From positions 1 through 63,059 of IMG/VR virus record IMGVR_UViG_3300025879_000020: 63,059 nt of DNA, one strand, 5' to 3'. Positions 15,583 through 23,357 of this stretch are shown here, piece by piece; within the stretch, counting starts at the first letter, position 1; each line of letters begins with the position of its first letter. The notes under the pieces were generated by a model, which was not told the origin of the DNA, made no database searches, and was given only the letters and a program-made list of their open reading frames with translations. This stretch comes from a virus. Made by a program: the position numbers and the translations under genes.

Positions 15583-15906
15583 TTATCCTATGTATAGTTT
15601 GACTATTGCGCCGATTAAGGCAACTACGACTACGTATGTAATCTTATTTAAAATGTTTACGGTATGGGCGTTCTCTCTCGCCAAGTTATCAACTTCATCT
15701 AGGCGCTGCGAAAACCGATTCATACGATCGTAATGATGGTTCATGTTATGTTCAACAGAACCCATACGTTCTTCAGCCCGAGCCAACTTAATCATAGCCT
15801 CGGACAGCTTATCAATCTTGTCCTCAATACGATCTAGGCGGGATTCTTCCCTTTTTACGTGCTCGAACAGTTCTTTACTCATTGATACTTGGTCTTCCTG
15901 GTTCAT
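15583..15906 (-). CDS. Coiled-coil protein with C-terminal membrane anchor, 107 aa
   Basis: The start MNQEDQVSMSKELFE is taken at ATG 15906, which shares bases with the upstream TAA (TAATG). Residues about 10-80 form a heptad-patterned coiled coil (LDRIEDKIDKLSEAMIKL) and the last 20 residues a TM segment (TYVVVVALIGAIVKLYIG). Such tail-anchored coiled coils resemble XhlA-like haemolysin/holin accessory proteins, so a lysis or membrane-scaffold role is possible. A TATAAATA late promoter lies just upstream. Confidence 0.65.
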   Translation of the reverse strand: MNQEDQVSMSKELFEHVKREESRLDRIEDKIDKLSEAMIKLARAEERMGSVEHNMNHHYDRMNRFSQRLDEVDNLARENAHTVNILNKITYVVVVALIGAIVKLYIG

Positions 15907-16196
15907 TAGTAGCCAATCCCGCAATTCTTAGTATTTATAATTTCAACTATTAGGGGAGTGAACCCTTTGATTAACCTATGGTACTCCATCTTTGGGATGA
16001 AGTAAACCCCCTTTTCTTCTAACAAGAAAGGTAGACATCCTTCTAGTTGAAGTTGCCAGCCTTGCCCTTCTTTGATTACCAATTCTCTATCTTCTTCGTC
16101 TCTATGCCAGACGTACTCGTCTTGACTTTTATTGACGTCGAAGGTTCGAATAGATCCTTGGTCAGTATATGGCTTACCAGAAATAATCGCCACCAC
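15906..16196 (-). CDS. Small cupin-like beta-rich protein, 96 aa
   Basis: The frame starts with tandem GTG codons (16196 or 16193) inside the end of the upstream gene. Beta-rich: DEYVWHRDEEDRELVIKEG, GWQLQLEGCLPFLL, then VYFIPKMEYHRLIKGFTPL. The HRDEEDR and later MEYHRLI segments sit where cupin metal or ligand residues would be. I associate this small cupin-like fold with marine T4-like phages, where it is uncharacterised. The exact start is uncertain. Confidence 0.6.
   Translation of the reverse strand: MVAIISGKPYTDQGSIRTFDVNKSQDEYVWHRDEEDRELVIKEGQGWQLQLEGCLPFLLEEKGVYFIPKMEYHRLIKGFTPLIVEIINTKNCGIGY
15932..15939 (-). promoter_or_regulatory. Late promoter TATAAATA
   Basis: Exact T4-type late -10 on the minus strand, 26 nt upstream of the coiled-coil gene start at 15906; expected TSS near 15924. 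Confidence 0.6.
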
Positions 16197-16551
16197 CCTT
16201 TAGTCCAAGCGATTTAGCATATTTCGGTAATCGACATGCCCAGTAGCCTGGACTCATCTTATCTGTTTTGGTGTCGCAGTTGTGTCGGGCAGCAAAGTTC
16301 TTGGCAGCTTCTTTGTCATTGATCTTAGATGTAAGACCGCCTTGCTTATCTCCGAATTGAATCTTCCGAACGTTACCTGTTTCCGGATCCTTTACATAAA
16401 CAACATACTTCTTACCGTCACCAGAATTACGCTTGGGCGAGTTCAACTCTGGCTCCGCATCTTCCTTGATATACTCTATCATAGGAGAGTCTAGCGGAAC
16501 CATCTTACCGTTGTGTTCGCCAAAGTAACGTTCTTTGAAAGTTTCCATCAT
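16174..16551 (-). CDS. Conserved phage protein (DUF5872-like), 125 aa
   Basis: The C-terminal two thirds hold the family block: KKYVVYVKDPETGNVRKIQF (about 47-66), FGDKQGG, NFAARHNCDT (about 86-95) and SPGYWACRLP. The RHNCDT...YWxCR pattern is widespread in large phages with unknown function; Cys and His spacing could bind a metal. The N-terminus METFKERYFGEHNGKMV is vaguely like the capsid-targeting peptides of downstream-cassette proteins but lacks a good cleavage site. Confidence 0.65.
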   Translation of the reverse strand: MMETFKERYFGEHNGKMVPLDSPMIEYIKEDAEPELNSPKRNSGDGKKYVVYVKDPETGNVRKIQFGDKQGGLTSKINDKEAAKNFAARHNCDTKTDKMSPGYWACRLPKYAKSLGLKGGGDYFW

Positions 16552-16787
16552 TTAATACCGTATTTCTTACCGTCTACTTTACGAGCCAAAGTTCTAGCAT
16601 CTACACCATCGATTTGATTAGAGATAACGGCAGCATAGTATTCAATACCGTGTCTTAGTTTGCCGTTCTCTTTAAACTTTCTGTCTAGAACCGTAGTTAG
16701 CATTTCTAATGCGAAGTCGTACTTACGCTTTTTGAAAGAGATAGCAAGAAGCTTCTCTATATCCTGCATAGTAGTATCTTCGTTCAT
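16548..16787 (-). CDS. Hypothetical protein, 79 aa
   Basis: Helical basic protein, MNEDTTMQDIEKLLAISFKK..., with an RHGIEYYAAVISNQIDGVDAR segment (about 45-65). It overlaps the downstream gene start by 4 nt and follows the 311-aa gene by 1 nt. Not recognised. It belongs to the same operon as the putative internal head proteins. Confidence 0.55.
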   Translation of the reverse strand: MNEDTTMQDIEKLLAISFKKRKYDFALEMLTTVLDRKFKENGKLRHGIEYYAAVISNQIDGVDARTLARKVDGKKYGIK

Positions 16788-16788
16788 T

Positions 16789-17724
16789 TTAGTTTACTTC
16801 TTCTACGAAAGGTAGGACTTCGTACTTACCGCCAACTTTATCAACCTTGTTGCCCATAGCAGCTTTCTTTTCGGCAGCAGCCTTTGACATTGGACCAGTA
16901 GTCTTACCAGACTTACCTTTATCTGGACCAGTGTACTTAACAACGAATTTCTTTCCTTCATTGAGATCCGCTTCTTCCATCATATCTTGCAATTTCATGT
17001 ATTGATCTGATTTAACGAAACCACGATCGACTGGAACTTTATGTTTAGAACCTTTATACACGAATGTGATTGATCTATCGTCTTTCTTAACTTGTGTTCC
17101 ACCATTCTTTTTGATATCTTTTTCTACAGTAGAAACAGCAACTGCGCCTTCATTGAGATCCACTTCTTCTTTCTGAACCTTTCCAAGTTTAACAGTCTTC
17201 CAATCAACACCAGCTACTTTAGCAGCTTTCTTGATAGCTTCTTGAGAATTCCTAGCTCTAACTGGAACCTTCTTTTTAAGTGCAGGAAGTTCTACTGTCC
17301 AAGTGTCCATCATCGCTTCATCGATTTCTACTTCTTCTTTGGCATATATCCCTGTTTTCTTTTTGGGGTCGCCATACTTCTTATCAAGTGCTTTGAACAA
17401 ATCTGCCTTCGACACTACTTTCTTTTTAACTGCCGAATCAGAAGTGCGACCATACATTTTATTCGCCGCATTAGATTGAGCACTTGCCGCACGATAGTTT
17501 TCATCAGCCTGCTCGACTTCTTCTTTCACAAGCTCTAGATCTGATGGTTTGTAATCGATTTGTTTATTGCCAACGGCAACCTTAACAAAGTCTTTACCAA
17601 CGGTTAATACTTTACCAGTCTTTCCGCTTTTCTTACATTTAACAGTACCACCTTCAGGGAACTTACCCGAGTTTTTGGCGATGTCTTTACGAAGACCTTC
17701 ATACAATTCGAAAAAATCTTTCAT
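16789..17724 (-). CDS. Putative capsid-targeted internal protein with repeated protease-type sites
   Basis: A 311-aa Lys/Glu-rich protein. N-terminus MKDFFELYE|GLRK fits a short capsid-targeting peptide ending in the prohead-protease consensus (L/I-x-E before A/G/S). Three more sites lie at domain junctions: EIDE|AMMD (about 136), DLNE|GAVA (about 190), DLNE|GKKF (about 255). Between them are small units: a KOW/SH3-like strand set (GGTVKCKKSGKTGKVLTV, about 25-42), a coil region, and three compact alpha-beta segments. The pattern suggests a polyprotein-like chain cut into peptides during head maturation. Function of the pieces is unknown. Confidence 0.6.
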   Translation of the reverse strand: MKDFFELYEGLRKDIAKNSGKFPEGGTVKCKKSGKTGKVLTVGKDFVKVAVGNKQIDYKPSDLELVKEEVEQADENYRAASAQSNAANKMYGRTSDSAVKKKVVSKADLFKALDKKYGDPKKKTGIYAKEEVEIDEAMMDTWTVELPALKKKVPVRARNSQEAIKKAAKVAGVDWKTVKLGKVQKEEVDLNEGAVAVSTVEKDIKKNGGTQVKKDDRSITFVYKGSKHKVPVDRGFVKSDQYMKLQDMMEEADLNEGKKFVVKYTGPDKGKSGKTTGPMSKAAAEKKAAMGNKVDKVGGKYEVLPFVEEVN

Positions 17725-17727
17725 TTC

Positions 17728-19353
17728 TTATCCCTTATGTTGTTTCCAGAGGTCGGCATCCGCAGTCTTGCGAGTCTTACCGCCCACGATAAATGAATTT
17801 ACACGTGCCAAGCCCCACTGAGTAGGAGTAGTTCCTGGACGATGACCTGTACGCCATGCGGCAACACCACGGTCAAATACCTTCTTGAGGATACCGTATG
17901 AGATACCAGACTTTTCGGCTTTATTCTTTAACGCTTCATCAGTATCTTCGTTGAGCACGCCTTCGAAAGAGGACTCAAATTCTTCGTACGATAAAACCTT
18001 ATTCGGAGTTTTGAAGTTCTTCTTACGCATGATGGTTTTGTTAACCACTTCATACTCGCCATCTTTGTAGTTGATAGCAACAGGCAAGTTTAGGTCAGAA
18101 GCCAAGTCTTTGATAACGGCTTCGTCGTCAGCGTTTTGCTTGATGTTCTTACCCTTATTCTGGGCAATCTTCTTGAACAACTTCTGTAGCTCAGCAACCT
18201 TGATCTCAGGGCTGTTACGTTTATCGTTCATACGATCAACAAAGTGACGAGTAAACTCGACGTCGATATCGAACTTCTGAAGGAGACGGTCGCCGAACTT
18301 CTCTAGGTCGTCAATCTGCTTCTGCGATACTTCTTCGCCAAACATCTTCTTGTACTTCTTAGTGTACTCTGAAGGTTTAGTCTCAGCAGTTGCATCACCA
18401 GGAGCAGGTTTATAAGCATCCGGATCGTCGTCATCCATCTTCGCACCTTTCTCAAAGTGCGAATCGCGAGCCTTCTTAGTAGACTTCGCCTTGATGCCAG
18501 ACATATACTTCTTAGGCTGATCTGTATCTTTATCTTTGGCTTCTTCAATTACTTGAACGTCGGTAACCCACTTACGAGAGCGGATACCGTCAGCAGACTC
18601 AACGATAACATAGTTAGCGCCAAGCATAATAACCTGACCAACCTTATTATCATATTCTACTACGTCGCCTTCCGAAAGTAAATCCCCAGCAACATATGCT
18701 TCTCGTTCTTCAGAAACGGTTTCTAGTTCAACGTGCTGTCGAAATACATGGGACTCGGAAAGACCCATACCTTTACGAACCGCATTGAACAGTTCTTTTG
18801 CTTCTTTAAATCCAGAAGGCAATCCACGAACGAAAGTATCAAAGCTGTTTTCTGAAGCAGCAGCACGCATCTTAGATGCCGACATACCAGTTACGCCTTC
18901 GGCATCTGGATCACGCTCGCCAGCAGATACAACTGAAATCGATTCAAAATCGTAGAATCCATGACGACCATCAACGCCGTTGTACTTGGTTACGAGAGCT
19001 TCGAATTCTTTTACCCTATCAGAACCAACGACCATCGTTACTCGAGTAAACCCTTTATCGTGTAAAGAGGTCATAATGTCGAATACGTTACGAAGCTTCT
19101 TGTCTAGAATAATGTTGCGAGCAGCTTTAGGAAACATCTTCCGCATAAACTTGACTTTGGTTTGGTAGTCAAGTGGGTTCTTCTTAGAGTCCTGAGACTG
19201 AGAAGCATAGATAAAATACTTAGAAGAACCAGCAACCTTAATGACTGCGTCGATTAGCTTCTCGTGACCAACTGTTGGTGGATTGAATCGCCCGAAAGTA
19301 AATACTGCCTCTTCTGGAGCTTCGCTCACATATTGCTTAAACGACTTCATCAT
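17728..19353 (-). CDS. Nucleotidyltransferase fused to DUF5824-like domain, putative capsid-targeted enzyme
   Basis: A 541-aa multidomain protein. Residues 1-11 MMKSFKQYVSE resemble the T4 capsid-targeting peptide. About 15-185: cytidylyltransferase/NMN-adenylyltransferase fold with FGRFNPPTVGH (HxGH-type site, T27-H30) and GMSASKMR (ISSTxxR-type motif), which transfers a nucleotide onto a phosphorylated substrate. About 215-270: SH3/KOW-like domain. About 345-460: domain with FTRHFVDRMNDKRNSPEI. About 480-541: a block with RGVAAWRTGHRPGTTPTQWG, typical of DUF5824 phage proteins. Late-type operon. The substrate is not predictable; NMN, or a sugar or choline phosphate, are options. Confidence 0.7.
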   Translation of the reverse strand: MMKSFKQYVSEAPEEAVFTFGRFNPPTVGHEKLIDAVIKVAGSSKYFIYASQSQDSKKNPLDYQTKVKFMRKMFPKAARNIILDKKLRNVFDIMTSLHDKGFTRVTMVVGSDRVKEFEALVTKYNGVDGRHGFYDFESISVVSAGERDPDAEGVTGMSASKMRAAASENSFDTFVRGLPSGFKEAKELFNAVRKGMGLSESHVFRQHVELETVSEEREAYVAGDLLSEGDVVEYDNKVGQVIMLGANYVIVESADGIRSRKWVTDVQVIEEAKDKDTDQPKKYMSGIKAKSTKKARDSHFEKGAKMDDDDPDAYKPAPGDATAETKPSEYTKKYKKMFGEEVSQKQIDDLEKFGDRLLQKFDIDVEFTRHFVDRMNDKRNSPEIKVAELQKLFKKIAQNKGKNIKQNADDEAVIKDLASDLNLPVAINYKDGEYEVVNKTIMRKKNFKTPNKVLSYEEFESSFEGVLNEDTDEALKNKAEKSGISYGILKKVFDRGVAAWRTGHRPGTTPTQWGLARVNSFIVGGKTRKTADADLWKQHKG

Positions 19354-19805
19354 GATTCCTTATTCGCCATTCGTTCTTTTTCGTCAGCACGGACTTTCTT
19401 TATTAGCTTCTTAGATATCTTCTCGATAGCACCTTTCTTAGCAGCAACTCGTTTTTCGAGTTCTTTACGAGCAGAGAAGCCAAGTTCAGATTCGTCTTTA
19501 CCCTTCAAGAGTTTTTGCTTGATAACGTTAACTGCTTGTTTACGAGCACGTTTCTCGAGCTTCTCTTTAGAAGCCTTTTTGTTCATAGACTTCTTACGAG
19601 CAAGGGCAATCTTGTTCTTGTTTTTCTTCATGGCTTGCTTTAGCTTCATACGTGCTTGAGCGTCGAGAGCTTCGTCAACAGCAGAATCTTCAGTAGCGAT
19701 ACCGACCATATCTGAATGCTTACGCTTTTGTCTCATGTACTCTAGCCATTCATCATCCGCCATGCGTGGGTCAATCGCCACTACAAAATCTTTAAAGCTG
19801 TACAT
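19350..19805 (-). CDS. Highly basic helical protein, 151 aa, putative internal head protein
   Basis: MYSFKDFVVAIDPRMADD... begins with the SFKxF motif shared by its neighbours. From residue 48 it is almost entirely Lys/Arg/Ala helix (for example KLKQAMKKNKNKIALARKKS), with a predicted strong positive charge. AVDE|ALDA (about 43-47) is close to the prohead-protease consensus (Val in place of Leu/Ile). T4 internal proteins are similarly small, basic, packaged with DNA and injected. It overlaps the nucleotidyltransferase gene by 4 nt. Confidence 0.6.
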   Translation of the reverse strand: MYSFKDFVVAIDPRMADDEWLEYMRQKRKHSDMVGIATEDSAVDEALDAQARMKLKQAMKKNKNKIALARKKSMNKKASKEKLEKRARKQAVNVIKQKLLKGKDESELGFSARKELEKRVAAKKGAIEKISKKLIKKVRADEKERMANKES

Positions 19806-19808
19806 TTC

Positions 19809-21050
19809 TTATCCTCGAGAGGGGCTTTCCCAACCCTTAATTACTTCAGGGTCGAAGTTGTTTGTAGAAAATTCCATACGGTCAACCAATTTAACTGCCC
19901 CGCCTTCCATGCGGTCGATAGCTACAAACCCTTCGGCACCTGTTACCTTAAACCCTGTCTTGGTTTTAACGAAAGTGTTAATACCACTAAGGTCGTTTAA
20001 CTTATTTATAACGATTTTCTTAGCACGCTGAATAGCCAGCTGAAGTTCAAACATAGCGACCAGAGAAGCTTTATTCTTAGGGGAAAAGAAAGCAAGGAGA
20101 GCGTCACGCTTTTCGTATTGTGCTTGCTTACCCTTATCCGTCTTACGCTTATCCGCTTCTTTTTGAAACTTGTCTTGGATAAACTTGATCAACCCTTCTG
20201 CGTGCTTCTTGGTATTAGTTATCTCAGTCTTAGCACGAACGAACGAGTTGTTGTACGTCTCGATCATCTTAGGTAGTTCGGGTTCTTTTTCTAACTGTCG
20301 TAACGTATCGCCAGAAATCTTACGGAAAGTCTTACCTGCGAAAGATAGCTCTGTGTTAAGGGCATCGGTCTCTTTCTTGGTCAACGTAGCCTTACCCGAT
20401 AAGTCGTGGTAATCCGCCGATTGAATCCAAGCGTCCGCTGGTATTTTGTACTTAGAAATGTCAACACCAAAAGAGGCTTTCATATCTTCAAACGAAGCGC
20501 CAGAATATGATGTATGGAATACAATACCAACTTTACATTTAGCAACGTGCTTACCAGATTCGGAGTTCTTAGGTAAAGCGTATACAATGGTGTTCGGGTG
20601 GAAAGTTACAAACTCTTCACCGTTAATTGTTTCTTTCTTAAGATCTTCTTTGGTGAACATAATGTCGCCTTGGATAACACCATTAGTGATACCCATTTGA
20701 GACATAGCATCAAACGAAGCCTTCATCTTACGAGCTAGATCGTTTTCCATTTCGGCATCGATCTCGGCATGAGATTTATACACCTTTGGATTCTTAGCAA
20801 AGATACCTTTCTTGGCTACGAAGAACTTTCCGTCTGTAGGGTCGATTCCGCCGAATACTGCTGGCGCACCGTCCCACTTAACTGTAATGTCCGTTGAAGA
20901 TTTTGCGTTACCCGATAACATGTCGCGAATAGAACGGAGAGCCATAATGGCGTCGCGACAACCTTTAACCCCACCGTAGATCACTTGATCTTCGATGTGA
21001 GTCATGTGGGTGTTTTTCTGTTCCGATAGGTATTGTTTAAAACTTAGCAT
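19809..21050 (-). CDS. DUF6267-like putative nucleotidyltransferase/ligase-fold protein, capsid-targeting-like N-terminus
   Basis: A 413-aa protein. Residues 1-10 MLSFKQYLSE match the capsid-targeting pattern, followed by Gln rather than Ala/Gly. The core carries TVKWDGAPAVFGG (about 56-68), a KxDG motif as in ATP-dependent ligases and RNA ligases where Lys58 would be adenylylated, and GVIQGDIMFT (about 124-133) resembling ligase motif III/IV. FHPNTIVYALP lies next. The family (DUF6267) is frequent in marine T4-like phages without known function. The C-terminal helical half (about 270-350) is basic. Its start directly follows the stop of the gene at 21050-22396. Confidence 0.6.
   Translation of the reverse strand: MLSFKQYLSEQKNTHMTHIEDQVIYGGVKGCRDAIMALRSIRDMLSGNAKSSTDITVKWDGAPAVFGGIDPTDGKFFVAKKGIFAKNPKVYKSHAEIDAEMENDLARKMKASFDAMSQMGITNGVIQGDIMFTKEDLKKETINGEEFVTFHPNTIVYALPKNSESGKHVAKCKVGIVFHTSYSGASFEDMKASFGVDISKYKIPADAWIQSADYHDLSGKATLTKKETDALNTELSFAGKTFRKISGDTLRQLEKEPELPKMIETYNNSFVRAKTEITNTKKHAEGLIKFIQDKFQKEADKRKTDKGKQAQYEKRDALLAFFSPKNKASLVAMFELQLAIQRAKKIVINKLNDLSGINTFVKTKTGFKVTGAEGFVAIDRMEGGAVKLVDRMEFSTNNFDPEVIKGWESPSRG
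20003..20010 (-). promoter_or_regulatory. Late-promoter-like TATAAATA inside a gene
   Basis: Exact late -10 sequence on the minus strand, about 200 nt upstream of the basic 151-aa protein. Intragenic, so it may be chance. Confidence 0.3.
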
Positions 21051-22396
21051 TATGATACCTTACAATGAACAGACGAGAATTCATTTTTCTTAAGAGAGGA
21101 GAAGTAGCAGTCCTTGAGTATGGAAACGTCCGATGACAATAAAATGTCCAGATAGTATGTTAGGAATGCACCACTCTTAAGAGCAATTTGGTCGTCTATG
21201 GGGAACTCGCCGACGTTGTCTTGAACGTTGGAGTTCTTGAGTAGGCGTGGTAGAGTTTTGTTTAGATACGCCATTGGGTCGGTAAAGATCTTACGCTTAT
21301 CAGCTTCAATATCAAAGCCATTTCCTTTTGCTAGTTCCGCAAATGCTTTAGCAGATACCGCACCAAGCTGTACGTTCGAACCCTTCTCGCGACCTTCTAG
21401 GTAGATACGAATCTTACCTTCGTCTGTCACAGAAGCAGCCTTATAACCTGTACGAATCTGGAATCCGGAAGGAGTTCCCTGCGTCATGAAGATGAAGTTC
21501 TTAGCAAATGGGTTGAATATAGTAGGAGCTGGAGCCAGATCGACTTCTGGCAACTCGGTTGCCTTCACAACTTCAAACTTACCACTTTTTCCTTTAGATA
21601 CTTTCTTAAGGGATACGCCAACAATTTCCTTCGAGTCAAACTTAGCTTCGAGGTATGCATTAAACTCAGCCAGAGTCTTCATACCTTTACAGTCAGAGAT
21701 AATCTTAGTCTTGCTGATATTCATAATCCAGATATCGGCAGGGTTCCAGTTATCTTTAAGGTCTTTGAGACCGAGCTTACGTGCGATGTTAATTAGGATA
21801 TTAGAGTCGTTAGATCCGGAGTCAAGGTAAATCTTAGCTCCTTTCATAGAACCCATATTAGAATGGAATGCTTTGTATTGCTCTTGGAACGAGTAGTACC
21901 AGTTCTCGTCAAACTTGTAACCAACCTTCTTAGAAATATCTTCTACCGACATCGGCTTACCCTTCATAGCCGATTCAAAGTATAGGATAGTTCCCATCTC
22001 TTGCTGATCGGTTGACGGGATAGTAACCTCTTCGCCAACTTTAGGTAGTCGACCTGAGCCACGCATACCACCAGAAGGGTAAAGAATAACCTTCACTTTC
22101 TCAGTAGATTTGAAATTCTGACCTGAAGGCGTGAAGCCATACGCTGTCAAATACGGAGATGAAGCAACCTTCTTGATCAGTTGGCTATCAGTAACCTTAA
22201 TTGTTAGTTGTTTGTCTGCTTTCTTGAAGTCGTACTTTGGTTCGATGTAAAAGAACTCGGAATCGTTCTTGTAGTGTTTCTGTAGCAACTGAAAGAACGT
22301 GTAAATCTCTTTGTTCATACCTGTCTTAGAAGGTAGATGTTCGAAGCCGAACCATAGCTTCGTTGCCTCAGAGAGAAACTCCTTGAATGAGTGCAT
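21050..22396 (-). CDS. Putative PD-(D/E)XK-like nuclease with capsid-targeting-like N-terminus
   Basis: A 448-aa protein, first gene of the late cassette. Residues 1-10 MHSFKEFLSE followed by Ala give a near-perfect T4 capsid-targeting and gp21-type cleavage sequence (LSE|A). NWNPADIWIMNISK (about 231-244) followed by FDSKEIVGVSLKKVSK (about 264-279) resembles the D...x-x-K core of restriction-endonuclease-fold enzymes (PADIW then GVSLKK). The C-terminal domain is alpha-beta, with RKIFTDPMAYLNKTLPRL. The nuclease reading is inference only. The upstream TATAAATA at 22436-22443 points to late expression. Confidence 0.55.
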   Translation of the reverse strand: MHSFKEFLSEATKLWFGFEHLPSKTGMNKEIYTFFQLLQKHYKNDSEFFYIEPKYDFKKADKQLTIKVTDSQLIKKVASSPYLTAYGFTPSGQNFKSTEKVKVILYPSGGMRGSGRLPKVGEEVTIPSTDQQEMGTILYFESAMKGKPMSVEDISKKVGYKFDENWYYSFQEQYKAFHSNMGSMKGAKIYLDSGSNDSNILINIARKLGLKDLKDNWNPADIWIMNISKTKIISDCKGMKTLAEFNAYLEAKFDSKEIVGVSLKKVSKGKSGKFEVVKATELPEVDLAPAPTIFNPFAKNFIFMTQGTPSGFQIRTGYKAASVTDEGKIRIYLEGREKGSNVQLGAVSAKAFAELAKGNGFDIEADKRKIFTDPMAYLNKTLPRLLKNSNVQDNVGEFPIDDQIALKSGAFLTYYLDILLSSDVSILKDCYFSSLKKNEFSSVHCKVS

Positions 22397-22435
22397 GCGT
22401 CAGAATCCCATTTAATAAAACTTTATTGTTAACTA

Positions 22436-22443
22436 TATTTATA
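22436..22443 (-). promoter_or_regulatory. Late promoter TATAAATA for the 22.4-14.9 kb cassette
   Basis: Exact late -10 on the minus strand, 40 nt before ATG 22396 with expected TSS near 22428. An early -35-like TTTACT (22453-22448) overlaps it but has only AACAAT at the -10 distance. Confidence 0.75.
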
Positions 22444-22450
22444 TAAAAGT

Positions 22451-22470
22451 AAAGCCCAAGATAGGGCTTT
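22451..22470 (-). terminator. Intrinsic terminator after the 47-aa gene
   Basis: Stem AAAGCCC/GGGCTTT (7 bp) with a 6-nt loop. On the minus strand the 3' side reads TTTACTTTTAT. It separates the early small genes from the late cassette. Confidence 0.65.
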
Positions 22471-22480
22471 ATGGGGTTAT

Positions 22481-22624
22481 TTAGTAACGGTTTCTTTCGT
22501 GCTCCGCAATACATTGAATAACAAATTCCAATGTAGTGTTGGTCAAAGTTGCTATTTGCTGTAGAGAATAATCAGATTCGTATAATTCTTGTATTTCCAT
22601 AACGATATTTTTGACATTACCCAT
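22481..22624 (-). CDS. Small helix-turn-helix-like protein, 47 aa
   Basis: MGNVKNIVMEIQELYESDYSL... has the spacing of a small HTH: LQQIATLTNTTLEFVIQCI (helix, turn TNT, second helix). The ATG overlaps the end of the 76-aa gene (ATGGGTAA), and AGAAG lies upstream. It resembles the tiny HTH proteins found scattered in T4-like genomes, perhaps DNA- or RNA-polymerase-binding regulators. Confidence 0.55.
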   Translation of the reverse strand: MGNVKNIVMEIQELYESDYSLQQIATLTNTTLEFVIQCIAEHERNRY

Positions 22625-22847
22625 CTTCTCGGATCTCCTTTGTTCCTGGCTTGATAACTTCTTTACCGTTTTCGTCGTAATACCGCTCGATAACCCCAGC
22701 TTGTTCTAGGCTCGAAAGACATATGTTCAAGACGTCGGAAACGTGTTCCCTACGAGAAAAATCTTCCCCGTCCGTAAACCCCCTCCGATACGAAAACCAA
22801 GCTGCTGCTCCAACAAGTGCAACCACTAGAACTTCAAATTCTGTCAT
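22617..22847 (-). CDS. Small single-pass membrane protein, 76 aa
   Basis: MTEFEVLVVALVGAAAWFSY is an N-terminal membrane segment (about 5-19), followed by a charged soluble part with VLNICLSSLEQAGVIERYY, which looks like a winged-helix-type element. ATG 22847 is chosen because AGGAG lies 8 nt upstream and the ATG overlaps the upstream TAA. The longer frame to 23000 lies inside the protease gene and is ruled out. Confidence 0.6.
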   Translation of the reverse strand: MTEFEVLVVALVGAAAWFSYRRGFTDGEDFSRREHVSDVLNICLSSLEQAGVIERYYDENGKEVIKPGTKEIREDG

Positions 22848-23320
22848 TAACATTTCTCCTGTGCCCAAGGCTTGTGAGCCAAACCTTCTTTTTCTACCCA
22901 GCGTATGAACAAGCCAACCTCGCGACCATGGGCTTCGATTTCCCAAGGTTGATCCCAGTAGTCCAAACCGTCTTTGTAAAGTTCGCCGTTGTAACGACAA
23001 GCACGTTTAGTGGTTAGTTGGCGCATTTCGTCACGTGCGTACTGCTTAACGTGAACCATCTCGTGAGCCAAAGTTGTCATTGCTGTTTTAAGGTTTAAGC
23101 CACGATCTAACCGTATCATAAACTCGCGAGGACGGTAATCGTCATCTTCCCAGATACAATCGCCGTAGATACCCTCGTTCTTACGGAGATTAGAGACGTA
23201 CTGTACGGTGATACCCAGCCTACCTGCCATTCTTGGCATTAGCTTTTCTATGACAAAGTTTATCATAGAAACGCTGTAATCGGCTTTGGCTTTACCACAA
23301 TCTTTAACGTCAATATACAC
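22847..23320 (-). CDS. HExxH zinc metallopeptidase-like protein, SprT-like
   Basis: A 157-aa protein with TLAHEMVHVKQY (about 83-94): His-Glu-x-x-His zinc site and catalytic Glu, followed 30 residues on by DQPWEIEAHGRE, whose Glu can be the third ligand. This short gluzincin/SprT-like layout is common in phages; the substrates are unknown. The start is GTG 23320, with GGGAG 8 nt upstream. It is a different family from the metzincin at 1253-2161. It follows the early promoter at 23358-23386. Confidence 0.75.
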   Translation of the reverse strand: MYIDVKDCGKAKADYSVSMINFVIEKLMPRMAGRLGITVQYVSNLRKNEGIYGDCIWEDDDYRPREFMIRLDRGLNLKTAMTTLAHEMVHVKQYARDEMRQLTTKRACRYNGELYKDGLDYWDQPWEIEAHGREVGLFIRWVEKEGLAHKPWAQEKC

Positions 23321-23357
23321 TATTTAGACTCCCAAGGGTTTCGCAATTCATACAGAT

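Noticed and set aside
15978-16006. GGGGTTTACTTC with TACCAT 17 bp away, early promoter-like
   Set aside because: Inside coding sequence of the cupin-like gene; -10 matches only 4 of 6 and the same bases encode conserved residues.
22425-22453. TTTACT with AACAAT spacing 17, early promoter candidate
   Set aside because: -10 is poor; the exact TATAAATA late box at 22436 explains the site better.
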